Origin: Pseudomonas sp.
GTDB taxonomy: Bacteria; Pseudomonadota; Gammaproteobacteria; Pseudomonadales; Pseudomonadaceae
Length of the DNA: 64,000 nt
Reading direction: 5' to 3'
NCBI RefSeq assembly: GCF_002796985.1
Contig: NZ_PEKX01000018.1
Coordinates: 124,001-188,000 of the forward strand
Made by a program: the position numbers and the translations under genes. Below the pieces are notes generated by a model, which saw only the letters and a list, made by a program, of their open reading frames with translations, did no database searches and was not told the DNA's origin. The stretch's first letter is position 1, and each line of letters opens with the position of its first letter. Below, piece by piece: positions 51,561 to 59,690 of the stretch.

Positions 51561-52301
51561 TTACTTCACCAGCGCCTTGTCACCACCTTCACGTACCCAG
51601 AACAGCACCGCGCCCGCCACGGCGGCGGGCATGGCGACCAGGTTGACCACCGGGATCAGCAGCGCGAGATAGGTGATCCCGCCAAAGCCCATGCAGGCCC
51701 AGCGCTTGCTGCGCAGCCAGGCGAGCATCTCGTTCCAGCCCAGCTTGTGGTTGTCCGCCGGGTAGTCGATGTACTGCACGGCCATCATCCACACGCCGAA
51801 AATCAGCCACAGCGGTGCGGCGATCAGGTTCAGGCCGGGAATCAGGCTGAGGATGAACAGCGCGATGGCGCGCGGCAGGAAGTAGCCGAGCTTGCGCAGT
51901 TCGCGGCCGATGGTGCGCGGGACCATGGCCATCAGCTCGCTCCAGCTGAATTCGGGGAAATCGTCGGTGCCGCGCACCACCACTTCGACCTTTTCCGCAA
52001 GGAAGCCGTTGAACGGCGCGGCAATGATGTTGGCGAGCATGGTGAAGGTGAAGAACACGATCAGCAGCACCAGCACGACGAACAGCGGCCAGAGGATGAA
52101 CTGCAGGAAGTCCAGCCAGTCCGGCAGGCTCGGCATCAGCCAGTCTACCCAGTGGCTGAACTGGTTGATGGCGAAGCCGATCAGACCGACGAACAACAGG
52201 ATGTTGATGCTCAGGGGCAGCAGGACGAACAGCCGCAGGCCGGGGCGCATCATCAGTTTCAGGCCTTCGCTGAGGTATTGCGGGCCGCTCAGGGTGGACA
52301 T
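51561..52301 (-). CDS. cysZ: Sulfate transporter CysZ
   Basis: A 246-residue inner-membrane protein with four helices in the EI24/CysZ family (GPQYLSEGLKLMMRPGLRLFVLLPLSINILL near the start; LSLIPGLNLIAAPLWLIFGVWMMAVQYIDYP). CysZ supplies sulfate for assimilation to cysteine. An ATG two codons earlier (52307) abuts the GGAG; the ATG at 52301 has GGAG 6 bases upstream, so it is preferred. No cysteine-biosynthesis gene is nearby. Upstream, on the same strand but past a 99-base gap, is the GGDEF protein. Confidence 0.85.
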   Translation of the reverse strand: MSTLSGPQYLSEGLKLMMRPGLRLFVLLPLSINILLFVGLIGFAINQFSHWVDWLMPSLPDWLDFLQFILWPLFVVLVLLIVFFTFTMLANIIAAPFNGFLAEKVEVVVRGTDDFPEFSWSELMAMVPRTIGRELRKLGYFLPRAIALFILSLIPGLNLIAAPLWLIFGVWMMAVQYIDYPADNHKLGWNEMLAWLRSKRWACMGFGGITYLALLIPVVNLVAMPAAVAGAVLFWVREGGDKALVK

Positions 52302-52400
52302 TGGCATCTCCAGGGTTGAACCGTAGGCGACCTTAGCAGACCCGGTGAACGGCCGGCGAGCCGTCTGTTTTGCCGGGTGTGTGAGTTCAACCGGTGTGCC

Positions 52401-54332
52401 TCAGACGGTCGTAAAGCGATAGCAGCGGTTGCGTTCCTGCTTGGCCTGGTACATGGCGATGTCGGCGGCGCGGGTGAGGGCGTCGGCGTCGCCGGCATCC
52501 TGAGGGTAGAAGGCGATACCGATGCTGGGGGTGACGAAGTCGATGACCTGGCCACCCAGGTGATAGTCGGCGCCGAGCACCGCCAGCAGGCGCGTGCCGA
52601 GTGCTTCGGCCTGTTCGGGTTCGGCGTTTTCCAGCAGCACGGCGAACTCGTCGCCGCCCAGGCGGAAGGCCTGGTCCGGTTGGCGCAGGCTGCCGCGCAT
52701 GCGCTCGCCAACGGTACGGAGGAGGGCGTCACCGGTGGCGTGGCCGAAGTGGTCATTGACCTGCTTGAAGCGGTCCAGGTCGATATACAGCAGCGCAACC
52801 CGGTTACAGTGCGCGATGGCTCGCGGTAGCTGCTCGTTGAAGGCCTTGCGGTTGCCCAGGCCGGTGAGGGTGTCGCGGTAGGCCAGGTCGATCAGTTGCT
52901 TCTGGTAGGCCACCTGGTCGCTGATGTCGCGCAGGATGCCGCGGAAGCCCTGGAACTCGCCCTGGGTATCGTGGATCGCCGAGAGCCGCGTTTCGCAACT
53001 GACCAGCCGGCCGTCGCGGCGCTTGAAGGGCGCGGAGAAGGTGGTCTCCTGTTCGTCGTCACGGACCTGCTGAGAGAGGCCCCGGGCGCGGAGCAGGTCT
53101 TCGTCCTGCAGCAGGAGGCTGAAGTGCTGGCCGCTCAGCTGTTCGGCGCTGTAGCCGAGCATCCTGCACAGCGCCGGGTTGACCGTGCGGATGATGCCGT
53201 TGGGGTCCATCTCGAAGTAGCCGTCGCGGATCGCGTCGAGAATGGCCTGGTCGCGCGCTTCGCTCTGCTCCAGGCGGTCGAGCATGGAGTTCATCTCGCT
53301 GGCCAGTTGGCCGAGTTCGTCCGCCCCTTGTTGGCTCAGGCGCGAGGGCGTGTCGTCCTGGCCGATGACCGCGACTTCGCGGTTCATGGTGGTGACACGG
53401 CGGATGATGCGGAATTCCAGGGCCACATAGGCGAGCAGGGTGGCGCCGCCGAGCAGGGCCAGGGTCAGGTAGAGGAACAGTCGCACGGACTGCTGCCCCT
53501 GCTGATAAAGCGGCCTGGGGCTGGTCAGTTCCAGGCGCAGCTGAGGTTTGCCCCGTGAGTCGAGGTAGAGCAGCGACATCTGCTGGCTGTTCTCGTCCAG
53601 CAGGCGCCGTGGGCTGAGTAAGGTGGCACCGCGGCCGGTGGGGATGTTCAGGGTGCGCCAGTCCTTGTCCAGCACCGGGTCCTGCACCAGGCGCAGGCTC
53701 GCGCCCATCTGGGTCTGCAGGTTGGACATGCGCGCGCTGTCGAGCAGCACGCCGGCTAGAACCACGCCAGCCGGTTCGGCGGTACCAGAGGTGTTGCTGA
53801 TGGGATAGCTGAGCAGCAACTGGGGCACGCCTTCGATCTGCAGCAACTGGTCCAGGCTGTGGCGCGGGTCGCCATCGACCTTCAGCGCGCCCAGTTCTAT
53901 CGCGGTACGCAGGATGCCCTGGCGCAACTGATCGGCGTCCGGCACTTGCTGGCCGGGGAAGCGCTGGGAAAGTTCGTCGAGCTTCCACTGCTGGGCGACG
54001 ATGTGCCCGCTGCGGTCCACGTAGAGGACATAGTCGAAGCCGAGGATGCCCAGCAGGTCCTGATCGAGGTTGTCTTCGACGAAGCGCGCCTGCGGCAGGC
54101 GCATGAACTGGTAGCTGGCGTCCCACCAGGCGTAGCTGTGGACGATATCGAGGTTGCGCTGTTTTTCGTAGGCAACGCGGTTGTGGACGATGCGCACCTC
54201 GTCGGCCAGGCGCTGGCGATCCCCGCGGTCGAAGCGGTCAAGCAGGATCAAGTCCGACAGCAGCCAGACCCCGGCGAGGCTCGCAACGAACAGGGGCAGG
54301 CACAGCCATAGCAGGCGGGCACGAAGGTTCAT
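52401..54332 (-). CDS. CHASE4/HAMP/PAS diguanylate cyclase
   Basis: A ~643-residue membrane-bound signalling enzyme. A first helix (RLLWLCLPLFVASLAGVWLLSDLILL), a CHASE4-type periplasmic domain (about 35-290), a second helix (FLYLTLALLGGATLLAYVAL), HAMP, PAS (ILDAIRDGYFEMDPNGIIRTVNPALC) and GGDEF (FRLGGDEFAVLLENAEPEQ) follow. The active-site GGDEF is intact, with an upstream RVALLYIDLDRFKQVND metal site, so it should make cyclic di-GMP; there is no EAL domain. The start is uncertain: 54332 begins before TM1, while 54371 and 54395 are further upstream. Confidence 0.85.
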   Translation of the reverse strand: MNLRARLLWLCLPLFVASLAGVWLLSDLILLDRFDRGDRQRLADEVRIVHNRVAYEKQRNLDIVHSYAWWDASYQFMRLPQARFVEDNLDQDLLGILGFDYVLYVDRSGHIVAQQWKLDELSQRFPGQQVPDADQLRQGILRTAIELGALKVDGDPRHSLDQLLQIEGVPQLLLSYPISNTSGTAEPAGVVLAGVLLDSARMSNLQTQMGASLRLVQDPVLDKDWRTLNIPTGRGATLLSPRRLLDENSQQMSLLYLDSRGKPQLRLELTSPRPLYQQGQQSVRLFLYLTLALLGGATLLAYVALEFRIIRRVTTMNREVAVIGQDDTPSRLSQQGADELGQLASEMNSMLDRLEQSEARDQAILDAIRDGYFEMDPNGIIRTVNPALCRMLGYSAEQLSGQHFSLLLQDEDLLRARGLSQQVRDDEQETTFSAPFKRRDGRLVSCETRLSAIHDTQGEFQGFRGILRDISDQVAYQKQLIDLAYRDTLTGLGNRKAFNEQLPRAIAHCNRVALLYIDLDRFKQVNDHFGHATGDALLRTVGERMRGSLRQPDQAFRLGGDEFAVLLENAEPEQAEALGTRLLAVLGADYHLGGQVIDFVTPSIGIAFYPQDAGDADALTRAADIAMYQAKQERNRCYRFTTV

Positions 54333-54752
54333 GGTGGTACGGGTGACCTTTGGTTTCTTGAGTCTAGCCATCCAGGCAGTGGGCGCCCTCTGCATAGGGG
54401 CAGCCTATGGAGGGGATTGATATTGGGCATTTCAGCAGGGCGCGGCGGCGGCGGTAAGCTGCGCGCCATCTGGTATCGAACGAGTTCGAGGGTCAACCCG
54501 ACACTCCCTGACTTATCTCAAGGAGCCGAGGGCGACTGCGGAAATCCCTGACTTATCTCAAGGGTTTCCCGGCGATCTGCAGGACAATGTGAAACGTGAC
54601 TCAGGTCACGCCGCATTGCCCACGGTCTCCGGGCCATGTGGTCCGCGCAAGAAACCTTTCAGTGGAGCTGCCGCCCTCCCAACCTTCCCCCTGGTGCTTT
54701 GGCAGCTCCCTTTTCTTTTGCCCGACGCTTTTACCAAGCACTGGAGGCTGTC
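54333..54752. promoter_or_regulatory. 420-base spacer upstream of trxB with tandem direct repeats
   Basis: TCCCTGACTTATCTCAAGG is at 54505-54523 and again at 54545-54563, exactly 40 bases apart. On the other strand the core reads CTTGAGATAAGTCAGG, a partial match to an FNR/ANR-like dyad. At 54595-54610 CGTGAC, TCAG, GTCACG has CRP/Vfr-like core spacing (GTGA-N6-TCAC). No gene is supported in this gap. Confidence 0.5.
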
Positions 54753-55697
54753 ATGTCCGATCGTCACGCGCGCGTCATCATTCTGGGTTCTGGCCCTGCG
54801 GGTTACAGCGCCGCGGTCTACGCCGCCCGCGCCAACCTCAAGCCGCTCTTGATCACCGGGATGCAGGCCGGCGGCCAACTGACCACCACCACCGAAGTCG
54901 ACAACTGGCCGGGTGACCCCCATGGCCTCACCGGCCCTGCGTTGATGCAACGCATGCAGGAACATGCCGAGCGCTTCGAGACCGACATCGTCTTCGACCA
55001 TATCCATGGCGTGGACCTGGCCGGCAAGCCTTTCGTGCTCAAGGGCGACAGCGGCACCTACAGCGCTGACGCGCTGATCATCGCCACCGGCGCCAGCGCG
55101 CGTTACCTGGGCCTGCCTTCCGAAGAGACATTCATGGGCAAGGGCGTGTCCGCCTGCGCCACCTGCGACGGTTTCTTCTACCGCAACCGCGAAGTGGCGG
55201 TGGTCGGCGGTGGAAACACCGCCGTGGAAGAGGCCCTGTACCTGGCCAACATCGCCAGCAAGGTGACCCTGGTCCACCGCCGCGACAGCTTCCGCGCCGA
55301 GAAGATCCTGCAGGACAAGCTGCGTGCGCGCGTCGCCGAGGGCAAGATCGAGCTGCGGGTGAATGCCCAGGTGGAAGAAGTGCTGGGCGACGACATGGGC
55401 GTCACCGGTGTGCGCCTGCGCCACAACGATGGTGAAGCCTCGGAGCTTGCGGTGGACGGCCTGTTCGTCGCCATCGGCCACACGCCCAATACCGCGCTGT
55501 TCGAAGGCCAGCTGGCGCTGAAGGACGGCTATCTGGTGGTCAATGGCGGCCGCGAGGGCAATGCCACCGCGACCAACATTCCCGGCGTGTTCGCTGCCGG
55601 CGACGTGGCTGACCACGTCTACCGCCAGGCCATCACCTCCGCTGGCGCCGGCTGCATGGCCGCGCTGGATGTGGAGCGTTATCTGGATTCCCTGTAA
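54753..55697 (+). CDS. trxB: Thioredoxin reductase
   Basis: A 314-residue NADPH- and FAD-dependent thioredoxin reductase. The FAD fold VIILGSGPAGYSAAVYAARANL, the redox motif CATCDG (in SACATCDGFFYRNREVAVVGGGNTAVEEAL, which also holds the NADPH-binding fold) and the closing GVFAAGDVADHVYRQAITSAGAGCMAA are all present. ACTGGAGGCTGTC before the ATG at 54753 gives a strong ribosome site. A long upstream region with tandem repeats suggests regulated expression. P. aeruginosa has paralogues; sequence alone does not decide which this is. Confidence 0.94.
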   Translation: MSDRHARVIILGSGPAGYSAAVYAARANLKPLLITGMQAGGQLTTTTEVDNWPGDPHGLTGPALMQRMQEHAERFETDIVFDHIHGVDLAGKPFVLKGDSGTYSADALIIATGASARYLGLPSEETFMGKGVSACATCDGFFYRNREVAVVGGGNTAVEEALYLANIASKVTLVHRRDSFRAEKILQDKLRARVAEGKIELRVNAQVEEVLGDDMGVTGVRLRHNDGEASELAVDGLFVAIGHTPNTALFEGQLALKDGYLVVNGGREGNATATNIPGVFAAGDVADHVYRQAITSAGAGCMAALDVERYLDSL

Positions 55698-55724
55698 CGG
55701 CCCGAAGAGCCGCGTGCAGGAAGG

Positions 55725-55747
55725 GGCCCCGCTTGCGGGGCCTTTTT
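55725..55747 (+). terminator. Rho-independent terminator after trxB
   Basis: GGCCCCGC and GCGGGGCC around TT, then TTTTTC. Confidence 0.85.
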
Positions 55748-55880
55748 CTGTCCGGAGTCTGGTGTTTTCTGCCGGACGCCGGCGGTTCGCGCGCGTGGCG
55801 CGCTCCTACAGGTTGTGGCGTGCCCCATCTGGCCTTCGTTCGGGATTTCCGCCTGCGCCGAGGCCATGCAGAGCCACGAA

Positions 55881-56019
55881 TGTAGGGCGGGTGGAGCTTG
55901 CGATACCCATGCTGTCGGTGCATCGGAATCGATGGGTATCGCTGCGCTCCACGCCATCCTACGAAGGTGTTTGCCGGGGGTAGTGGCAGGGGGCGGTTCG
56001 CGAGCAAGCTCGCTCCTAC
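55881..56019. repeat. Mixed repeat stretch: GTAGGGCGGGTGGAG unit and a single REP arm
   Basis: TGTAGGGCGGGTGGAGCTTG with an inverse GCGCTCCACGCCATCCTACG arm forms one unit (55881-55972). A single REP arm, TTCGCGAGCAAGCTCGCTCC, lies at 55997-56019. A half REP also appears near 55795-55812 (GCGCGCTCCTAC). Confidence 0.75.
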
Positions 56020-56149
56020 AGATACTGGGAGTTGCGTCGTTGGGCTTTTGCCTGTGTCAGACGCGCGTTCCTATGAACTGGTACCGCAATCTTGCGTGTG
56101 ACATTTCCGTATCATCCCGAACGGTCTCGGGAGGGCTAAACAGCGGTTA

Positions 56150-56439
56150 GGTCCACTCAGTAACGTTGCGTCCGGTGCTGAACACACTGAACTTGGCGGC
56201 GCGCCGCTCCCGACAGATTTTGCGGTCTTTGCTGGTCCGTAGCTTTGCTATGGCCGGGTAACGCGCAGTCATACAAGACCTGAAAGGGAAAAGCTGCGGG
56301 CCGTTCCAAGTGCGGTGTTCAGGTACCCGACCACCCCTACTGAACAGGGGGTGAAAATGAACAGTTACTTGGAGACTTTCCATGCTTCGAAATATCTCTG
56401 CGGCTATCAAGTCAGTCCTCCTCCCCACGGAGGTCCGCC
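56150..56439 (+). promoter_or_regulatory. Structured untranslated leader before the Bro-N gene
   Basis: About 290 bases without a supported gene. TGTTCAG (56316-56322) can pair with CTGAACA (56340-56346), while CACCCC (56332-56337) can pair with GGGGTG (56348-56353); the two cannot form together as nested hairpins. Next to the start codon, CCTCC (56420-56424) pairs with the GGAGG (56429-56433) that serves as the ribosome binding site, around CCAC. GCGGCGCGCCGC at 56196-56207 is a perfect palindrome. Function inferred only from structure. Confidence 0.5.
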
Positions 56440-56904
56440 ATGGATAACGAAATTCTCATCCCCACCACCTTCATCCGCCACCGCCGCCAGTTGCGCGCCT
56501 TCCTGCTCGACGACGAGCCCTGGTTCTGCGTGAGCGACCTGGGGCGGCTGATCAACCGCCCGCTGGACGAGCGCCTGCACAACAGCCTCGATGCCGATCA
56601 GCTGCAGAGCTGCTGGATACGCGACAGCTGTGGCGACTACGAACAGTCCCTGCTGGTCAGCGAGTCCGGTGCCTATGCCGCGCTGATCTTCCACTTCCAT
56701 CCGGAGAATCGCAGCATTCGTCACTGGCTCAATCGTCAGGTGGTGCCGGCGCTGCGCAGCGCAGAGCATCCGGTTTTGCTGCCGAGGGAGCGCCAACTGA
56801 GCTGGGCCGATCAGCATCTGGGCGTGCTGGAGTGGCATGGGCGGTTGTGGGTGCCGTTCGATGATTTGCCGGTGATAGGCCGGCTGGATCGGCCGGAAGC
56901 CTGA
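56440..56904 (+). CDS. Bro-N/antirepressor domain protein
   Basis: A 154-residue protein whose first ~110 residues match the Bro-N DNA-binding domain (PTTFIRHRRQLRAFLLDDEPWFCVSDLGRLINR, then RSIRHWLNRQVVPALRSAEHP), as in phage antirepressors. The C-terminal stretch has no recognised domain. No other phage gene lies within several kilobases, so it is either a remnant or a host-co-opted regulator. GGAGG (56429-56433) is sequestered by a short hairpin. Start MDNEILIPTTFIRHRRQ at 56440. Confidence 0.8.
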   Translation: MDNEILIPTTFIRHRRQLRAFLLDDEPWFCVSDLGRLINRPLDERLHNSLDADQLQSCWIRDSCGDYEQSLLVSESGAYAALIFHFHPENRSIRHWLNRQVVPALRSAEHPVLLPRERQLSWADQHLGVLEWHGRLWVPFDDLPVIGRLDRPEA

Positions 56905-56931
56905 GGCCATCGCAGACGACGGTGCTGACCT

Positions 56932-56968
56932 GTAGGGCGGATAACCCGTTCCGGGTTATTCGCCCTAT
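56932..56968. repeat. GTAGGGCGGATAAC-type inverted repeat
   Basis: GTAGGGCGGATAACCCGTTC with inverse GGGTTATTCGCCCTAT, in the same family as 48575-48650 and 60648-60723. Confidence 0.85.
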
Positions 56969-57021
56969 GGGTGTCAACGATTCAAAGCCGCAAAATCAGC
57001 GTGGAGTCCGGCACACCCAAG

Positions 57022-57049
57022 AAAAAGCCCCGCATCAGCGGGGCTTTTT
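57022..57049. terminator. Bidirectional Rho-independent terminator
   Basis: AAAAAGCCCCGC and GCGGGGCTTTTT around ATCA, between the Bro-N gene and the convergent HopJ gene. Confidence 0.92.
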
Positions 57050-57064
57050 CATCGAGCACGAACC

Positions 57065-57403
57065 TCAGCCGCGACGCGACAGCGGCTGGCGCTCGAAGTT
57101 GACGCCGGCCAGACCGGTGCTCTGCAGCGCACGGATATTGGCGTGGTCGGTGCCTTCGGGGTTCTCGCGCACGGCGCGGTAGTGCTCGCCGAACGCCAGC
57201 AGCGACTCTTCCTGGCTCAGGCCTTCGAGGATGGCGAACCCCAGGGTCTTGCAGGAACCTTCGTTCTGCCCGGCGGGATTTTCCACGCTGCCGTTGCTGA
57301 AGGCGCTGGGGGTATAGCTGTAGTGCTCGGCGATGTAGGCCAGGGTGTCGGTGAACAGGTGCTGTTCGCTGCGCAGGCGCGAGCGGAAATCTGTGAGGGT
57401 CAT
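57065..57403 (-). CDS. HopJ-family protein
   Basis: A 112-residue protein of the PF08888 HopJ family: AFSNGSVENPAGQNEGSCKTLGFAILEGLSQEESL and NIRALQSTGLAGVNFE are diagnostic. It was named for a P. syringae type III effector, but members are common in non-pathogens without type III secretion and are probably housekeeping. No secretion signal is evident. The ATG at 57403 (MTLTDFRSRLRSEQH) is the family start. It is last in a run after DUF1244, FolX, FolE and FolM. Confidence 0.8.
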   Translation of the reverse strand: MTLTDFRSRLRSEQHLFTDTLAYIAEHYSYTPSAFSNGSVENPAGQNEGSCKTLGFAILEGLSQEESLLAFGEHYRAVRENPEGTDHANIRALQSTGLAGVNFERQPLSRRG

Positions 57404-57415
57404 CAAGGCAAACTC

Positions 57416-57727
57416 TTAGTGTTTCTTCGCGTTATCGAAGGCCGCCTGTTGCTCGGGCGAGGCTTCCGTCTGGTACTTGGCCTTCCATTCGGCGTAAGGC
57501 ATGCCGTAGATATCTTCGCGGGCCTGTTCCGGGCTGACAGCCAGGCCCATATCGTCCGCCGCCGCCTTGTACCATTTGGACAGGCAATTGCGGCAGAACC
57601 CGGCAAGATTCATCAGATCGATGTTCTGCACGTCCTTGCGGGTACGCAGGTGCTGCACCAGGGTGCGGAACGCAGCGGCTTCCAGTGCGGTGCGCTGCTC
57701 GTCGGTCAGGTTCATCGGCTCGGTCAT
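57416..57727 (-). CDS. DUF1244 domain protein
   Basis: A 103-residue helical protein: FRTLVQHLRTRKDVQNIDLMNLAGFCRNCLSKWYKAAADDMG and then YGMPYAEWKAKYQTEASPEQQAAF match DUF1244. CRNC suggests a possible metal or redox site. The family's function is unknown. It lies 12 bases upstream of the HopJ gene and 126 bases downstream of folX. Confidence 0.8.
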   Translation of the reverse strand: MTEPMNLTDEQRTALEAAAFRTLVQHLRTRKDVQNIDLMNLAGFCRNCLSKWYKAAADDMGLAVSPEQAREDIYGMPYAEWKAKYQTEASPEQQAAFDNAKKH

Positions 57728-57853
57728 GGCAGGTCTCTCAACAAGGGCGCATCAGAGGCGCATGGCGGGGCTGGCGAGATTCTAAGAGGCGGGCGATCTG
57801 CCAGCAACGCCCGTTGGCCGACTGGCACGGGCGTGCAGCTGGTTCTGCGAGGT

Positions 57854-58225
57854 TCAGCGCTCGGCCGCCAGGGCGATCGACACCGATTCGGCGAAGCGCA
57901 GGGCGTGGGGCTTGTCCACTTCCACCTCGGCGTAGTGCACGGCCGGGTTGGCCATGACCAGGTCGAGCAGCTCCTGGGTCAGGCGCTCCAGCAGGGCGAA
58001 ACGGTTCTCCTCGACGTGGGCGATGATTGCCTTGGTGATGGTGCGGTAGTTCAGCGCGTGGTCGATGTCGTTGACCTGCACCGCGTCGGCGGCGGGATAG
58101 AGGATGGTGAGGTTGATCAGCACATCCTGCTTGTTGAGGATTTCCTCTTCCTTGATGCCGATGTAGGTGCGCACGCGCAGGTCCTTGACCCGGATTCGCG
58201 CCATGCCCGGCTGCAATTGCGTCAT
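57854..58225 (-). CDS. folX: Dihydroneopterin triphosphate 2'-epimerase FolX
   Basis: A 123-residue dihydroneopterin aldolase-fold enzyme (IRVKDLRVRTYIGIKEEEILNKQDVLINLTIL, then ALNYRTITKAIIAHVEENRFALLERLTQELLD). The conserved catalytic residues of FolB/FolX are present. FolX epimerises dihydroneopterin triphosphate to dihydromonapterin triphosphate, on the way to tetrahydromonapterin, the cofactor of phenylalanine hydroxylase in pseudomonads. It begins 1 base after the folE stop and is cotranscribed. No phhA gene is in this window. Confidence 0.85.
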   Translation of the reverse strand: MTQLQPGMARIRVKDLRVRTYIGIKEEEILNKQDVLINLTILYPAADAVQVNDIDHALNYRTITKAIIAHVEENRFALLERLTQELLDLVMANPAVHYAEVEVDKPHALRFAESVSIALAAER

Positions 58226-58226
58226 T

Positions 58227-58787
58227 TCACTTGCTCCGTCCGATCAGTTGCAGGAATTCCTGGCGGGTATTGGTGGACGCGCGGAAGGCGCCGAGCATCA
58301 CCGAGGTGTTCATCACCGAGTTCTGCTTCTCTACCCCGCGCATCATCATGCACATGTGCTGCGCCTCGATCACCACCGCTACGCCGGCGGCGCTGGTGAC
58401 CTGCTGGACTGCCTCGGCAATCTGCCGGGTCAGGCTTTCCTGGATCTGCAGGCGGCGCGCGAACATGTCGACGATGCGCGCCACCTTCGACAGGCCCAGC
58501 ACCTTGCCGGTGGGAATGTACGCCACATGGGCCTTGCCGATGAAGGGCAGCAGGTGATGTTCACACAGCGAGTAGAGTTCGATGTCCTTGACGATGACCA
58601 TTTCGTCATTGTCCGAGGCGAACAGTGCGCCGTTGACGATCTCGTCCAGCGTCTGTCCATAGCCGTGGCAGAGGTACTGCATGGCCTTGGCCGCGCGCTT
58701 GGGCGTGTCCAGCAGGCCTTCGCGGGTTGGGTCTTCGCCCAGGCCCAGGAGAATCTCACGGTAGTGCTGAGACAGGTCTTCGATCAT
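58227..58787 (-). CDS. folE: GTP cyclohydrolase I (FolE, type IA)
   Basis: A 186-residue GTP cyclohydrolase I, converting GTP to dihydroneopterin triphosphate, the shared precursor of folate and monapterin. Zinc ligands include Cys75 in CEHHLLPF and a C-terminal His/Cys pair (EAQHMCMMMRG). PTREGLLDTPKRAAKAM and SKVARIVDMFARRLQIQESLT are family blocks. It follows folM by 32 bases and precedes folX by 1 base. It is the zinc-dependent type, as the ligands are intact. Confidence 0.92.
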   Translation of the reverse strand: MIEDLSQHYREILLGLGEDPTREGLLDTPKRAAKAMQYLCHGYGQTLDEIVNGALFASDNDEMVIVKDIELYSLCEHHLLPFIGKAHVAYIPTGKVLGLSKVARIVDMFARRLQIQESLTRQIAEAVQQVTSAAGVAVVIEAQHMCMMMRGVEKQNSVMNTSVMLGAFRASTNTRQEFLQLIGRSK

Positions 58788-58819
58788 GGTGGGAGTTCCT
58801 CTGGCCCGCGCGGGGCGGG

Positions 58820-59545
58820 TCATTTGAGGTGCCGGCCGCCGTTGACGGTGAGGGTAGTGCCGGTCACGTAGGGGCTGTCGAGCAGGTAGCGCACGCTCTG
58901 GTAGATCACGTCCGGGCCCGGCTCGATGCCCATGGCGGATTTCGCCAGGGTGCGGGCGCGGTAGGCGTCGTCGTCGCCTTCGTTGAACAGGATCAGTGCC
59001 GGCGCGATGCCGTTGACCTTGATGCGCGGGGCGAGGCTGGCGGCGAAGGACAGGGTGAGGTTGTCCAGGCCGGCCTTGCTGGCGCAGTAGGCGATGCGGT
59101 TGGCGCTGCCCTTGCGGGCGACGTCGTCGGAGAGGTGAATGATGTCCGCCGGGGCGCCGCGTTCGACGGCGTCGCGCTCGAGCAGCGGCGCGCAGCGCAG
59201 GTTGATCAGGTAGGGCGCGAGCATGTGCAGGCGGAACAGCGATTCGAAGGCCTGGGCTTCTTCGCCGGGCTTGTCGCCGATCCACGCCGAAGCGTTGTGG
59301 ATGATCGCGCGCAGGCGCTTGGTGTGGGAATTCAGCTCATCGATGAAGGCGAGGATGCCGGCCTCATCGGCCAGTTCGGCGTGCAGGCAGATGGCACCCA
59401 GTTCGCGCAGTTCGGCGATGCCGGGTTTTTCCTGGCGGTAGGTGACGATGACCGGCTGGCCTTCGAGCAGCAGGCGTTTCGCGCAGTGCAGGCCGATGCG
59501 CTGGCTGGCGCCGGTGATCAGGATGGGGGCTGGGGTCTGGCCCAT
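58820..59545 (-). CDS. folM: Dihydromonapterin reductase FolM
   Basis: A 241-residue short-chain dehydrogenase. The Rossmann motif ILITGASQRIGLHCAKRL is near the start, the active-site Tyr-Lys in AYCASKAGLDNLTL, and VNGIAPALILF marks the substrate loop. FolM reduces dihydromonapterin to tetrahydromonapterin, and works with FolX and FolE in the same operon. The ATG at 59545 (MGQTPAPILITG) is the expected start; a longer in-frame start at 59566 has no support. Confidence 0.87.
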   Translation of the reverse strand: MGQTPAPILITGASQRIGLHCAKRLLLEGQPVIVTYRQEKPGIAELRELGAICLHAELADEAGILAFIDELNSHTKRLRAIIHNASAWIGDKPGEEAQAFESLFRLHMLAPYLINLRCAPLLERDAVERGAPADIIHLSDDVARKGSANRIAYCASKAGLDNLTLSFAASLAPRIKVNGIAPALILFNEGDDDAYRARTLAKSAMGIEPGPDVIYQSVRYLLDSPYVTGTTLTVNGGRHLK

Positions 59546-59690
59546 GCGCGCCTCGCGAAAATCCACTGGGGAAGCGCCGCGGCGGACAATGTCCTAGCGG
59601 CCGGGTAGGGCAAAACTATACCAGCCCCGGCGCGGTGCGGCACGGATGGGGCATAATGGGCGGCCTTGTCTTGCCTTCGTGGGAGTGAAC

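Noticed and set aside
57065..57403. HopJ gene as evidence of a type III secretion effector
   Set aside because: The family is widespread in bacteria without type III secretion, the protein has no export signal, and no secretion gene is present in the window.
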